Source of the DNA: Aplectana chamaeleonis
Lineage: Eukaryota > Nematoda > Chromadorea > Rhabditida > Cosmocercidae
NCBI GenBank assembly: GCA_029168955.1
Contig: JAPDOI010001211.1
Span: 1 to 64,000, forward strand
DNA length: 64,000 nucleotides
Reading direction: 5' to 3'
Shown piece after piece: positions 1-13,079 of the stretch. The notes below the pieces were generated by a model. That model did not search any database and was not told the origin of the DNA. It saw only the letters and a program-made list of their open reading frames with translations. The number at the start of each line of letters is the position of its first letter. The first letter of the stretch is position 1. A program made the translations under genes and the position numbers.

Positions 1-769
1 AAATGGCGCGCAGTTTGCAGAGACGCGTAGGAGGAGCCAAGTCATGGGTCGTGCATGACCGAGGTGGTGGCGGCGCGGGGAGGAGAACACGATCCTTTGA
101 CCTTTCTGACGACGTTTGACCATCTCCGTTGAGGTTCAAAAGGAATTTTTGAGTTTTGCGCTGATCATGCAAACATTCCCCGCAATGGCTGTCAATTTGG
201 CATTAGAATAATAGCCTTCCCTAACTTGTAATGGATCTTGGAGGAAATACCATTACAAAGCCTACAACAACGGAAAACGTTTCAGTGAGTGCCGAATATT
301 GCTGTATTGATGCTGGCCATCTTTCAAGACGGCATAATCAATCGCTCCTCATCAGCCGTTGATTTTCTGCTGGCGCTGATTTCGCTCTGGTTTCTCATTA
401 CTATTGCTGTTTGTGAACCCTCAGGCTCATTTTTTTCATAAGAGGCTGTACCTACCAAGTGTCTATACTGTATGTTCCATTTCGTGTTTTCCCTTCGCGA
501 ATTCACGAAAATAATTTTAAATCGAATTCATCGAAGTATTTTCTCCAGAGATCTTGCCAATTTTTCGGATGGTTTCTTGGTTCTCCACTAAGAGAGATTT
601 TGACAAAATCGTCGCATTGAAAAGTTCGAAATCGTGTTTCAGCTAACCATATCTCTACGTGGCTCTGTTCATTTCGATCGAAATCGTGCTGTTCTACAAC
701 ACCTTTTTTCAGCACAGAAGCTGTCGGAAATGCGCATTCGAAAACTCTTTCCTCCCCCTATAGTTGTAC
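1..769. other. No recognisable gene
   Basis: Only short open frames occur here. I saw no family motif, RNA gene or clear inverted repeat. Confidence 0.5.
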
Positions 770-950
770 ACGAACGAAATTTTCGAAAATTTTCGAAAGA
801 TTTTTCTAATTTTTTTCGTTCGTTTTCGTTCGTTCGAAAATTCGTCGAGCGAAATTTTTTCAGATTCAGTTCGTTCGAAATTTCATCGAACCATTTTTTC
901 AAATTTCGTTCGTTGAAACGTTTGTTCAACATTTTTTCGAAATTGTACAT
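770..950. repeat. TTCG/GAAA-rich simple repeat
   Basis: The words TTCGTTCG, TTCGAAA and CGAAATTTT recur many times on both strands in about 180 bp, giving a self-complementary low-complexity tract. The overlapping open frames on both strands are by-products of this composition. Confidence 0.75.
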
Positions 951-2932
951 CTATACTCCCCCAAAAAAAACTCTACACATACCAACATACCGTAAGACAC
1001 AGTGCGTGCAGTGCTTATGAAAAATGATGGAGAAGAAAAACCTTAACAGCAAGGAAAGGAGAAATGGCAGCAGTGGTCAAGCACAGCAGCAGATTTAAAG
1101 TTGATGATGGATATTCTGGAGAGAGAACAAGCACCAGAAATTTTTTATTATGAGCTCCTATCAGATAAAAATTCGAACGATCGTCTCAAAAAAAAATCCA
1201 AAAGTCTGAGAAATTCCGCTAAATATCGAAAATTTTTCTTTCCACTTTTTTTGTCCTGGAAACAAATAGAAACAGGCCTTAACCAAGGGGTTTTCAAAGG
1301 TAGCTGAGTTATTAACAAAGTACTTGGGTACAGGCAAAATTCTCGCGATAATTTCTGTGCGGTTTCTGTTCCTCTAAAAAGGGCATTGCGCTCGAAAACA
1401 TGAAATATTCAAAAACATCAAGCTTTGCTTCTATTCTCAACCTCATTTTGAGTCTATGTTCGTTAAGCGAATACCACCATGATCGTGTTACAGACATGGT
1501 TTTTGGAAGAAAAATCATAAGCCCTATAAGAATAGGTATAATTTTGGAGCTAGACCATCACCTGCTTAGTTTCGAAAAAGTTAAGTATAACACGGGAAAG
1601 AGGGGATATTTTTCAACGTCAAAAATCACTCTGATCAAGTCTCGAGTAATCTCCCGACTTTTCCAAAATAAAAAAAAAAACAGAAACTATTAGTTTTTTG
1701 CGAATTCGAAAATTTTTAATTGTGCAGCTGCTGAAAACGTGTAAGCAGAATTAGCCGTGCATAATTTGTAATGAACTTAGCAGAATAGAATGGACTGCTG
1801 AGAATGCCGCCTCCAATGTGACCGCGCGGTGCAGTTGCTGTTCCCGCTGTCGATGCGACCAACGTGCGTGGTTCAACTGCATCACTTGGCTGATTTTTGC
1901 AAATAGATTTACGCTGTCGGAAAAGGTCGCTCCGGTTTGGCGACAATAGGTGGCATCTAATCACGACGTACCTCAGGTCGGCTGCCATCTTTATGTGGTG
2001 GCGGCGGAGGGTTTGCTACGGGCCCTGGGGGACCCTACGCATACGTGAGTGCTACGATTTATTTTTTGCCCTTAACAGTTTGGAGGGATGATCACTTATT
2101 GGCATGGGCATCCAGCCAACAGGAGGCATGTATATTATCCATAGAGACTAGGCCGTACAGTGCAGCTTTGGTGGCAAATTTGAGCAGATTTCCAGAAAGG
2201 AAAGACTAAAAGAAGGAGTAAAGCGTGAATTTTCGAAGTTGCCTCCTGCCACTCTTCACATGCGGAGAGTGGAATTTGCTAGCTAGTATACAGGTTTTTG
2301 CAGGCTTCTACTTGCAACTCGCAGAAGCATCTCGTCTATTTACTCCTGCGATAGGAGCACGTGTTTCAGCGATAACGGGATCGGGCGGCAAACTTGCGAT
2401 TCTTCGCAGCATGTACTCCGGCGATGTCTTTCGGAAGTGCTGGAACGCGTGCCCTAGGCTTTCGAGTGACTAGTGGTTACTTCCGTTGAATCTGTATTCG
2501 ATGCGCATCAATTGCGACGTGTCTGTTAGTAGCTAATTCAAGATGATCTTTTTCTAGTGATGGATCCCTAGCGGAAAGAAGATCACGAGCTTTTGTCATC
2601 GAAAGTGTAGCATGCGCAATTCTCTGCCAACAACCCGTCCTAAAATGGTTTCAAGAGAGGACAGTCCAGGCGAAGTGATCACAACTAAGGCATGCATTCT
2701 CTCAAAGAGCATTGAGGGTAGTGCATTATCAGGAGAGCCTGCGGCTATCACGATCCTTGCACGTGAATCCTATTTCTCAGCGTGAAGAACTCTCGAGGGG
2801 TTTCAGGAGGAGTGTGTGACGAAAAACTGGCGCTTCCCTTCTTCGTATGCAGATCTAGACATACCTTCATCAGCCAAATCCGTTTTATAAGGCTAACAGT
2901 GTTTCGGTAAAAAACTAGGTTCTACAGTTTAC
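951..2932. other. No recognisable gene
   Basis: Short unrelated open frames of under 100 codons, none with a domain or splice context I recognise. AT-rich single-copy-looking sequence. Confidence 0.45.
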
Positions 2933-2934
2933 CG

Positions 2935-3417
2935 CAATGTTAAAAGGACATGGTGCGGTTGCGGTCACACACTAAAACTACGGTGTAAGACGCCAGAATT
3001 CATTATCGATCGACAGCACAGCTGATTTCCCGGGTAAGTTACGGTTTTTCTTTTTTTTCTTGTTTGCTTCGGCATTATTTTCGTTTCTGACTCTCATAAT
3101 ATTACGAATAAGGGCTTTTCTTAGTGCGCTAGAGGAACTTGCCGTTTTTTTCGATTTCAAAATAGATTTTAGAAAAAAAAACTTCGAAACCCAAACAAGC
3201 GGTTAATTTCCCCAACGCACTTAGATTAGCCCCTATTCGTAATATATCAACAGTCAGAAAAAAATAATGCCAAAACAAACAAGCAGAAAGAAGAAGAACC
3301 GTAACTTACCCAGAAAATCAGCCGTGCTGTCGATCGATAATGAAATCTGCCGTCTTCCGTCGTAGTGTTAGTGTGTGACGCAACCGCACCATGTCCTTTA
3401 AACATTTCGGTTGACTG
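2935..3417. mobile_element. Tc1/mariner-like palindromic MITE
   Basis: A 483-bp element bounded by TA on both sides (2933-2934 and 3418-3419). The termini begin CAGTTKACCGCAATG and CAGTCAACCGAAATG. The two halves pair over most of their length: the block containing GGACATGGTGCGGTTGCG on the left returns inverted on the right, as does the GATCGATAAT block, so the element is close to a full palindrome. It has no transposase. A second, shorter copy of the family is at 34100-34337. Confidence 0.85.
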
Positions 3418-3445
3418 TAATTTATCAGTCGCTCTGAAGCTCTAA

Positions 3446-3580
3446 GGCCTCTTTCAGAGTTCGATCGCCGCGTGACGCGACGGGATGATAATCATGCGCA
3501 TCGATCGAGATCGCGTCGCACGTCAATCTGTATTAAAGCATGCCATCGCGTCGCACAGTGATCGCACTCTGAAGGAAGCC
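3446..3580. mobile_element. PIF/Harbinger-like MITE
   Basis: A 135-bp element with inverted termini (GGCCTCTTTCAGAGTTCGAT on the left against GGCTTCCTTCAGAGTGCGAT read inward from the right) and a 3-bp TAA duplication at 3443-3445 and 3581-3583. A 3-bp TWA duplication is typical of PIF/Harbinger. It lies only 28 bp after the previous element and has no coding capacity. Confidence 0.75.
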
Positions 3581-3689
3581 TAACTCCTAACATAGCGGGG
3601 AGTTCTGGTTAGAGTCAGTTTTCTGCGGATACAGAACTCAAATGAAAAGAGAATTTCGCCATCAAACAATGGGAAGCTTTTCTTTCAGG

Positions 3690-3965
3690 TTTCGATTTAG
3701 GCCCCGGTCAGACTTCGTCGAAAAACCTGCTGAGTCCCACTGAGTCCGGTTGCCCCCAGCGCCAACCGACTCCTCTGCGAAACACGCTATTGATAGTGAC
3801 GATTATCACTTCAGCTGTGAATCGGAACGTGTTTGGTGGCTGATTTTTCTTGTTTTCAACATGTCTGAATCTGATTTCCGTATCAGCAGTACGTGGGGCA
3901 GAGCGCAGACGGCGAGAGTCGAGATGCGGCGGGACCAGGGCTGGGCACGCGTCCCGGCATGACGA
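3690..3965 (+). repeat. Dispersed repeat, copy 1
   Basis: Contains CCCACTGAGTCC near the left side and GGCTGGGCACGCGTCCCGG near the right. The same two blocks occur in the same order on the minus strand at about 13080-13420, so the two segments appear to be diverged copies of one repeat. Confidence 0.5.
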
Positions 3966-6810
3966 TTCTGAATATGCACTCACCTTAGCTCGGTAATTTT
4001 CAGGCACCCCCTTATGGGAAATCGAAATCGGCTGTTTTCCGAATAGTTGGACAGCTATGATCTTGACTTCCTGATTTTGATGAACAAGAAAGCACTGAAT
4101 AGAGAAAATTCCGAAAATGGCAACAAAAAGGGTAGTGTAATATCTGAACTTCAAAACAAGCCCATAAGGTAAAATTTGTTTGTAAGACGGTAAGTTATGA
4201 CAGAAGATAAAACATTTTTCATCACAAAACAATTGAATAGTTACCAACAAGCCAGAACTACTACTATTGCGATAATTAATGTTCTCTGTCGAATGTTTTC
4301 GTAAACCTATGAAGGATTAGTTAATTCAGTGTTTGATTGTTCTGATGTAAAACTGTGAACTACTTTGTGTTGTGGAACAATGTTAGAATTCATGTGATTT
4401 GTAGGAGTTGAAAACCCGAGTTTTACCTCCTTCTAGAATGTGCCGCAATCTTTTAAAAATCGAGCTTGCTGTATGATACGGTGTTTGTACGCAGCCACAC
4501 AGCGCACACGGAATGGACGCGCACACAATATTAATAAAAATGTATTTTATTACAGAACGGGGAGGAGAAAGCGATTGAAACTGAAGAAAAATGGAAGATG
4601 GTAGAGGCAGTCTATTCTGGATGTACCCATTTCAGAAATTTAATGTGAATTAACAAAGTTAGAGAGCGGGAAATAACATTTAGCCGTGATATGTTCATTC
4701 AAACGATCCTAGTTGATCGAAACTGAGCATTAAATTGAGAGCAAAGGATATTGTGAGAAAGAGGAGAATCTGGCAATTATTTTAGCACCAATGGGACTGG
4801 TTGCATTTAGATGAAGATTCGAATCTCGTCCCGGTTTTACTCCCTGAAAACCGGGACAAAACTGGGACTGAGTTTTTAAGGTCCTTAAATACATAGGCTT
4901 TGAATATCAAACCTCTATTGCCACTTGAAAAATGGTTTTGCCCGATTCCTCCTCTCTTTTCTCCTTAAACAATGTTCTCTGGTTCCTTTGCATGCTTTAT
5001 GGGTGTTTCTTTCAATCAACTACGTTCCTATTTGAAATGAACCCTATTCAATGTCCAAAAAATTCGCTGCCTGCTCCAAACATAGTTTTGTTTACATTAA
5101 ATTTCTTACTGGATACATTGAAAGAACTTCTACTCTGCCCTCCTTCCATTTACCCAGTTTCAATCATTTTCTCCGCACTGTTCTGCAACAAATACATTTT
5201 TTAATTAATATTGCGTGCGCGTCCACTCCAGTGCGCGTTGTGTAGCTGCGGACAAACACCGTATCGCACGGCTAGCCGAATTTCAAGGGATTGCGGGATT
5301 CTATGAGAACTCACACCCATCGTCTCGGGAGACGGGCGACGGCAGAGGAAAAGGTTAGAGCGCAGACGGCGAGGGTCAACGCGCAGACAGCTAGTGTTCA
5401 TTATCATTGGAGCGCGATAGACAGATAGTTGTCGTTGGAAAGGCTCAGTACGCATTACGAGGAGCCACTTTGAGCTCTTTTTCAAAGATTATAGAGGTAG
5501 GCATGCTGTTTTTGAGTGGTGGGCAACCTGATTTATCCAAACAAATGCAAGCATAGTGGAGCAAAGGTATATAACAACTATCTAAAAAGAACAACTTCGA
5601 GAAGTATTTACTACATCTGTCATCTAATCTATTGGCTACCAAATCAAAATAATGGCTGGGTATTGAGATCAATAGTGAAACACTGTGTTTTAACAAGAAC
5701 AGCTTTCACAAACATCCACTACATCACTGAGCTGATCTTGTGGCTATATAGTTTAGATATGGATGGCATTCTGCTTCTGTAGGAGGGGCCTATTCACTTG
5801 TGTGTTAAACAAACAGGTTGTGCTCTACGGAGCTCTTTCAGTACTTTCTCTATCCTGCCTTTGGTTCCTTTTCTTGGTGGGTATGTAGATAGCTCTGACC
5901 AAGTTCATCGTTAGATAGTGGCAAAATCTTAGAAAAAATTCAGTATGAAAACGTCCTTTCGAAATATCACACTGGTATACAGTGATTAGTTCTATAAGTC
6001 TCATACTTTTGACGACTGGAATTATTTTTGTGCAAGACTTCGTTGGTTGTTGAAGGCATGATGTAGTTGAGAGCCTGTGCATTGAAGTTAAAGAAATAAC
6101 ATTACAAGCAAAATATGGCCATCTTTTGACACTATACACCCTCGCTCGATATCAGGCTCAGAATGTGAACTTAACGCGAGTGACCTCTAGAATTGAAACC
6201 ATGAATATGAAAAAGTTTGGCGATTTCAGAGGAGGGACAATCCATGTAGAAATTATAACGACATTTAATACACTGTATATAGCTTTTGATGGCATCCATA
6301 TTACTCTTTCTGTCACCAGTTACATCCTGCACTTCTGATATTCACTAACCCCGCGGGATATTCGGTGTCTCATTTCATGCTCTTCCCCGCTCTGCACGTC
6401 CCGGGTGAACGGTCAGCGAAGGTGAGAGGGAGAGTGCACGATAACGAGACGCTCGCCGCCGTCAGACGTCATCGTGCTGACGTCACCGTTGTCTCGGGTT
6501 GCAGCCTGGTGTGAGTTCTCCGGCAACCGGATTCTCCGGCATTCAACGTGGATAAAACTCGGGTTTTTATGTACAGGGTACTTCTCAATGAGGAGGACAC
6601 GGTCTTTCGCTTCTTTCATAGTAACTTGCAGTCTTCAATTTTTACAGTTGGCTCTCTTCATGAGTCACATTCTCAAGAATTAAAAATCTGTAGACTACGT
6701 TGTGATGCTGACTGTGCTATCTGTACTTTCAAACTGTCGAAATAAATCCCAGCCTGCTCGGATGAGTCCGGGCAGAGTAGCAGCGTAAAGCGGTCGGTCA
6801 TGGCAAAGTA
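3966..6810. other. No recognisable gene; one short hairpin
   Basis: No domain-bearing frame seen. At about 4832-4862, GTCCCGGTTTT and AAAACCGGGAC can pair across an 8-base loop. A fragment GCGCAGACGGCGAGGGTC near 5360 resembles sequence near 3903. The rest is AT-rich and unassigned. Confidence 0.45.
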
Positions 6811-7107
6811 CAATACCGCCTGCGACTTTGGGGGGGAAAAACGGCGTTTTCGGCGCTTTTTCCCCCTCAAAGCGCCGCTTTTTCATAAATTCGTTCGAAG
6901 TGGTCCGTTTGGGCCATTAGGGCATAAGTTCATAATCAGCATCGAGAGCTCATCATTTTAAGCTCACACATGTCTTACCCTGCAAAACAAAGCATTATAG
7001 GGCTGAGTAGAATCAATTGAGTGTACGAAAACCGCCGTATAAAATTGCTGTAAATATTTGACTTCATATCAACCGTGCCATATCAAGAACGAGTTATGTA
7101 CAAGCAT
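6811..7107 (+). repeat. Interspersed repeat, copy 1 (inverted at 12318-12605)
   Basis: About 290 bp match the reverse complement of 12318-12605, including the GCGGTATTGTA end, the AAAGCGCCG / CGGCGTTTTCGGCGC block, the ACACATGTCTTACCCTGCAAA block, and the TATTTGACTTCATATCAAC block. Similarity stops at about 6811 on one side and 7107 on the other, so this is a dispersed element and not part of a longer inverted duplication. Internal self-complementarity suggests a non-autonomous DNA element. Confidence 0.75.
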
Positions 7108-7164
7108 GTAAGACCAATTTAGGGAGCTGTCGAAAGTGGAAATTACCGTTTTGGTAGCTTCCTC

Positions 7165-7655
7165 GCCCCTGCAGACACACTCATTGCCCTTCGCTCGGCT
7201 TTCTGCAAACGTCTGCGTTCACAACATCGCTCAATATAGACTATTTTAAAAGGGAAAGGACCTGACTAAAGGCATTCCCCGCCTAGCGCCACCCCGGTGA
7301 TTTTGGCTTCGTAAAACGACGCCAGATCACGGACATCCCGTTCTCGGCTCAAACGGGACCAACCGACGTGAGACTCGGCCTACACGTTCACTTTCTGATC
7401 CTCTTTCAAATGAGCACTGGCAGCACAGCCCAATCCGGAAAACTTGATTTTTGACCACCCTAAGAACTGACAGCTCTTTTCAGCCGTTTCGTTGCTGCGG
7501 CAGACACCCTCATCGTCTCTAGCTCGGGCGCAGAAGGTACGGGATCACAACTGCGCTCTAGACAGACTCCTTTCAAACAGAAACAACCGGTCTGGAGGCA
7601 TTTCCCGCTTAGCGGCACCTCGGTGACTTTGGCTGAAAACGACCCCCAAATCTTT
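7165..7655. repeat. Diverged tandem duplication, period about 330 bp
   Basis: The segment around 7175-7325 (GCAGACACACTCATTGCC, then a GGCATTCCCCGCCTAGCG block, then GGTGATTTTGGCT) is repeated with many substitutions at about 7500-7650 (GCAGACACCCTCATCGTC, GGCATTTCCCGCTTAGCG, GGTGACTTTGGCT). It lies just outside the foldback element. Confidence 0.65.
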
Positions 7656-7774
7656 TCAATCCTTAAGGACTATTGACAACGCCTTATCCATTTCTCGACT
7701 GAGATCGCCCTCATCCGATCCGGATTTTTTCGACTTCGGAACCCGGCACAGCGTAGCGTTGCAGTAAAACGGGT

Positions 7775-10105
7775 GGTATCGCGACCAAAAACCTCTAGTC
7801 TTCGATGTAGGAACGAATTCAAATTTCAGTTGCTTTTTTCTCAATGCTGGAAAATTCTTTTGGAGTTAATGTTTTCGGAATCCGAAAATACCATTTATCG
7901 CACTGATTTCTGATTAGAATGTTTTCGAGTTCGTGAAAACAGTTATTTTTGGAGTAGTTATATGACATATTTCGCTCTTCCACAAAGTTGAAATTCCTCA
8001 GAATCTACGAAGCTTCAACCTGAAAACATCACCAATCGATTCTTGTCCTACCGCAAGTTTTGAAACTGTCTCCATACCTGGGATACAGTCAAGATTTACT
8101 TTTGATTCTGCCTAGTTCTGGGTAAACTCCGCGCCGGCAAAATGGTTCCCTTCGGCTTCCTGCGCCTCCACTCCTCCCACTCTATCTCTCTCTTCCTCTC
8201 GACGGTCTATCGCACTCCTCGCTTAAAGAGAGTCCCCCGGAGTGAATTGAATTCGAGCAGCCAAGATGGACTGGAGAGACGGCGGCGGAAGGTGTGGTCC
8301 TTGGGAAACCAATGGTCCGAATGTGATAAGAGTAAACATAATGGGTAGTTTCTGAGATGTTGGTGTATGGGGACGGGATAAAAAGTAGTTAACGCTATGG
8401 GGTTTTTCGGATAGCTTAGAGAGGATCAGAAAAGAAAGCATTTATGTTTTCCGCTTTCAATTTAGTCTGACGCATGGACCAGGCAGGCGGCTGGCCGACC
8501 TGGGTTGGCGGCCTCACTGGAGAATGGGGTTCCGATTCGCGCGGGGTGATCTACCGTAGCAGCCCCGTCCACTCATCAGACTAAAATTATTATGCACACT
8601 CTAACTGTGTGGGTGGTCAACAGCATATGCGCTTCTAGAGGAAATCGGAACAGGGACTAGCTTTATGGTTGGTACTCTCCTGGGATACCTAGTCTCGTTG
8701 TAGCACTGTGCTATCCGTGAGTGAATCCCTTAGTCGTAGACCACCCAGTAGCCAACGCGCTGCGACCGCGGCGCGTCCCACCTCACTGATGAATCCATCA
8801 AGCTGTGCAAGCTGTTGTTACTCAACCAAGTAACCGCTCTTCAACAAAAAGCGGACAGAAAAGTCCATCGAATACAAAGAGAAGGATCGGAATATGGAAT
8901 GTTTTATTTTCTCAATTTCATACTAAAATCACAATTTCATCGGAATCTGGAGAACAATTCCCCGTGTAACTATCTTTTGTTGTTGCGGGAAAGAATCCCT
9001 TACAGTACCCGCTTTTTAAAATCCCCTGCCAATCTGGTGAGTGAATTCTTGGTCGCAGATCACTACAGTAGCCAACGCGCGCGTCACCACTCTGATGAAT
9101 CCACCACGGGAAATCCAACCGCTATTCCGATCCGATTCCTGGTATTTGGTGAATGGTTATGACCACATTTGTCGAAGACCGGTTGATTGGTCGAGTCACA
9201 CCCTTCGCGTGGTGGAATTCATCAGAGCGGTGATGCCATGGCCACTGCGCGCGCTGGATTTTCTACGACTAAGGGAACACTCAGCTGATAGCACAGATAC
9301 GAGGAACGGGATTAGGTATCCCAGGAAAGGCGACCACCCATAAAAGCTAGTTCCTTCTTCCCGATTTTCTCTAAATGCGCGTATGATGTTTGACCACCCA
9401 CACGGTTAAACAATGCTTACTTCTCTGATCCTCTCGAAGGTGTTCGGAAAAACAGCCGCTCCCCATACCGCTTAACTACTTTATCCCGTCCTCATACACC
9501 AACATCATCCAGAAACCGCCTATTATGCTTACTCTTATCACATTCGGACCATTTGAAATTGTCCCAAGGACCCACACCTTTCCGCCGCTGTCTCTCCAGT
9601 CCATCTTGGCTGCTCGAATTCAATTCACTTCGGGAAACCTGTCTTTAAGCCGAGGAGTGCGATAGACCCGTCGAGGAGGAAGAGAGAGATAGAGTGGGAG
9701 GGAGTGGGAGGCGCAGGAGAAGCTAAAGGGGAACCATTGCCGGCGCAGGAATTCTTCCAAAACTAGGCAGGATCAGAAGTAAATCTTTACTGTTTCAGGA
9801 ATGGAGACAGTTTCGAAATTTGCAATACGACAAGAATCGATTGGTGATGTTTTTCAGGTTGAAGTTTCATAGATTCTGGAGAATTTCAAATTTCGTGGAC
9901 GGGCGAAATATGTCATAACTACTCCAAAAATAATTGTTTTTAAAAACTTGAATACATTCTGAATTAGAAATCAGGCGACGAATGACATTTTCGAATTCTG
10001 GAAATTATAACTAAATAACAGAAATTTTCAGTACTGACACAAAACAATTGAAACTTGAATTTGCTCCACCATCGCAGAATCCTAAAGGTTTTTCAGTGTT
10101 ATGAA
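7775..10105. mobile_element. Foldback-type element with about 1-kb inverted arms
   Basis: The left arm (about 7775-8830) matches the reverse complement of the right arm (about 9200-10105) with scattered substitutions and small indels. Examples are the GGAGTAGTTAT / ATAACTACTCC blocks, the CATCACCAATCGATTC block, the CTCTATCTCTCTCTTCCTC block and the GTGTGGGTGGTC block. The centre (about 8830-9200) holds a direct repeat of part of an arm (GTAGCCAACGCGC at about 8750 and 9070). No intact transposase is present. Very long inverted repeats fit a foldback or MULE-derived non-autonomous element. I could not fix the exact termini or a target duplication. Confidence 0.7.
8459..8590. mobile_element. 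Small nested insertion with TTTAGTCTGA ends
   Basis: Begins TTTAGTCTGA and ends TCAGACTAAAA. It occurs only in the left arm of the foldback; the matching place in the right arm (near 9415-9440) lacks it, so it inserted after the arms formed. Its last 65 or so bases (GGGGTTCCGATTCGCGCGG onward) recur near 63135-63200. The target duplication is unclear. Confidence 0.6.
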
Positions 10106-12119
10106 TTGTTTGTCTAAAGTCACAGTGAAAAACGATTCATATCCGAATAATATTTTATCGATTGTTATCAAGACCATTTTTCAGATAAAGTGATAGTTAT
10201 ATTAATCAAAATCTGAATTATTTTAAGTATTCAAATTACAGTAGAAAATTCATATAAAAATCAAATAGAAACAAACTAAAATGAGTATTAAAACAAATAG
10301 AAAAACCAAAATAGTTAACCATTAAAATGTTTCAACCAAGTAACTAAGTGATTAGCTTATAAATAATACCTAGAGGAAAAGCTAGACTAAATTTTAAAAA
10401 AATTAAAAATATAATCATCAAAATCACCTTAATCAAAAATTCAAAAAAAAATTGAATAAACAATGAATGGTGGTCTGAAGGCGAAAAAAAATTAAAAAAC
10501 TCTCAATTTTAAACAGAGAAGTCCGCTCAACTCAGCGCGGGTGGTCGCGTCGCATGTGCGATAAGCCGCGTGAGGCGCAGCTGCGCGACAGATTCGAATT
10601 ACGTGGTCTAGCAATACTAATACAGTGAAGATGCGATAGAATTGAAAAAAAATGATTGGAACGCAGAAGTTTGAGCAAGCCGTGAGATGTCGCTTCGCAT
10701 ATCCATCAAGCTACGCGCGCCTCAGCCTTGATGTTGGAACGGATTTTGTGCCATATTTCAGTAATCTTTGTCATTTGTCGCCACTCATAAAACATCGAAG
10801 ATAGTTCTATCAAATCCCGGAAAGTTCCAATAACGTGGCTCATCAATGGCTATGAATGACTCAGCGCTTTGTGTAGCTATGCGTGGCGTAGACCGCGCCG
10901 CGTTGTGATTCAGCGTGGCGGTCGGATTGAGCAGATGATCTGAAGAACACCCGTAGAGTTCAATTCTCCACATCCAATTCGAGACGTTGATATTAAGACA
11001 GTAGACAACCCATGTAGTAGCTTCCTCTCCAACCTGTCTATATAGTCGTTGGTGAGCTATGGAGTCCATAGTATGGACTATCCATCTCGTAATATCTCCT
11101 TCTAGCCTATCGCCACCTGGGCTGGGATTCAAGAACACAAACTTTGGGCTACGGTTGGGTTTGTCTCTAAAAATTGCGTGCTGTTTCCGCGGCAAACCCA
11201 ACTGCAGTCCACGGTCTGCCAGATTCTGGACGAACATCAGCCCTGTTGATGCTCGGGATATGATTATCTCCCCCTCATGTTTCATTTCTCTCTCGTTCCT
11301 ACAGTTCAAATCCATGCAGTCATCGTCTCCCGATTGAAAATCTGCACATGGAAATCAATCCGTTTCTCGTGGACCCCGCTCATTGAGCGAGGCAGGCGAG
11401 ATAGTGCGCTTTCGACACCTTCAAATGTGGGGTTTGCAGGGGCAGAGACGCAGAGACGCAAAGCGAGGGACCAAGAGAAAATGGCTCTTCTGGATCTGAG
11501 AGACCTGGAGCAATTCGTTCGAATTTGAAAGTTAAAAAACTATATACCATTGAAAAGCCCTGATCAAGAAGATTCTAAAATTCGGGCACCAGCTGACTGC
11601 GGGTTGCCGGACATCGGAAAACAAATAAAACTTATTGATACTAACGATCCATTGTGGGCTTGAAAAAAAATAGATGGCAAAGTAGAGGTGGTTTTCCGAA
11701 CTATTTATCATGTGCAGCGAGGAGCTGCAAAGGTTACCGGTTTCTGGGAGCGAGTTCGGCCCTTCTTGAATGGGCTGCATACAAAGATCACTCATTAAAC
11801 ATTGCTGTGAACCACTTCTCGCGACCTGAATTTTGTCCACGTCTTCAATTATGGAGGGATTCAGGCAAATGTGACGAAAAACACTACTACTGTCTGTAAA
11901 TTTAGGCAGGAGGACTCTTTTGGCTGGCGAAATGGCCAACATATTCTGGTTTAAAAATGCGGAAATCCGAAATTTTGCAGAAATGGTCGTTCAGTCGCAG
12001 TCAGTTTACTTACAAGTTGTCTACATCGCTTACATCATTGTTTAAGTTAGTAACGTAGACATCACGTCGAATAATCCAAGTATTCCTTGAATTTTCCTTT
12101 CGCCAACTCATTTGGTTGT
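10106..12119. other. No recognisable gene; AT-rich tract
   Basis: About 10120-10520 is strongly A/T-rich with long A runs. The 176-codon minus-strand frame near 10785-11315 shows no motif I recognise and lies beside unrelated overlapping frames. Nothing else could be assigned. Confidence 0.45.
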
Positions 12120-12300
12120 GTAAGTCCTATATGCCTAGTTGGTGGTAGCCATATTGACGTGTAAGCTCAAAAGAAAAAGCTTTTGAGGGCTTATTCGAAA
12201 AATATCTGTAAGTGAACTCTGTGACGGAGCAACCGTGAGCCGAGTTATGAGGAAAAGCCGCGATTTCGGGACTTTAGCGACTTTTTCGAGTAAACTACTG
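12120..12300 (-). repeat. Diverged half-copy of the 6811/12318 repeat
   Basis: Shows the same order of landmarks as the neighbouring copy (CCTATATGCC, then GTGTAAGCTCAAAA, then GAGTTATGA, then a block ending in a G/C-rich hairpin) but with heavy divergence. It looks like an older relative placed next to the better-preserved copy. Confidence 0.45.
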
Positions 12301-12317
12301 CGTGTATTGTACTTGTA

Positions 12318-12605
12318 CATAACTCGTCCTTGATATGTACAGTTGATATGAAGTCAAATATTTACAACAATATGATACCCAGCTTCAGTTTTCGTACACT
12401 CGATTGATTCTGTTAACCCTATATGCCTTGTTTGCAGGGTAAGACATGTGTGAGCTCAAAATGAAGAGCTCTCGATGGCGATTATAATTATGCCCTTAGC
12501 AACCCAAACGGACCACTCTGAACGAAGTTATGACAAAGCGGCGCTTTGCGGCGGAAAAAAGCGCCGAAAACGCCGTTTTTCCCAGAGTCGCGGGCGGTAT
12601 TGTAT
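12318..12605 (-). repeat. Interspersed repeat, copy 2 (inverted relative to 6811-7107)
   Basis: Reverse-complement match to 6811-7107 over nearly the whole length. The hairpin GGCGGAAAAAAGCGCCG and the CGCCGTTTTTCCC block are retained. Confidence 0.75.
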
Positions 12606-13079
12606 AACAGTGATAAGAAGATTTTGATATGATAAGCCCGATAAGCCTTGCCTTGACTGGCTCAAAGTGAGCGACCTAGGCTATACATCAATTCGCTAAT
12701 CTTTTTTTGAACTTGAGTGATAGTTTTTGTGGGCGCTGTCTTAGTATCTTTGCCTCGAATCGGTAGCCACCCGCGTAATCAATGAACGTTGCACCAAAGA
12801 AACATGACATCACATCAATCCTTACTTGCTATAAAATAACAGAGTGATGTATTCCTTCATCAAAGCAAACTTTGAGAGCAACTATGAATTATTGCGAACA
12901 CAACCTGCATCTCTATCAATAATTTGAATTCTTTAAGTGTTCGACTCAAAAAGCGAACGACAAATCAGAGGAAGAGTGCGTATTATTTTTTTCCTGAAAT
13001 TCGACAGAACTTGCACTTCGTTCTTTTTTTTGTGTTCGGTTTAGGCACTCCCGTTTGCTCTCTCTGCAACGTCTATTAT

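Noticed and set aside
3708..4250. 180-codon minus-strand frame
   Set aside because: Overlaps a dispersed repeat at one end and has no domain.
4805..4865. GATTCGAATCTC with nearby hairpin as a possible tRNA
   Set aside because: No acceptor or anticodon stem could be formed around it.
8525..8545. GGTTCCGATTC as a tRNA-type B box (tRNA gene or SINE)
   Set aside because: No A box at a fitting distance and no cloverleaf; the element ends look like an inverted-repeat transposon.
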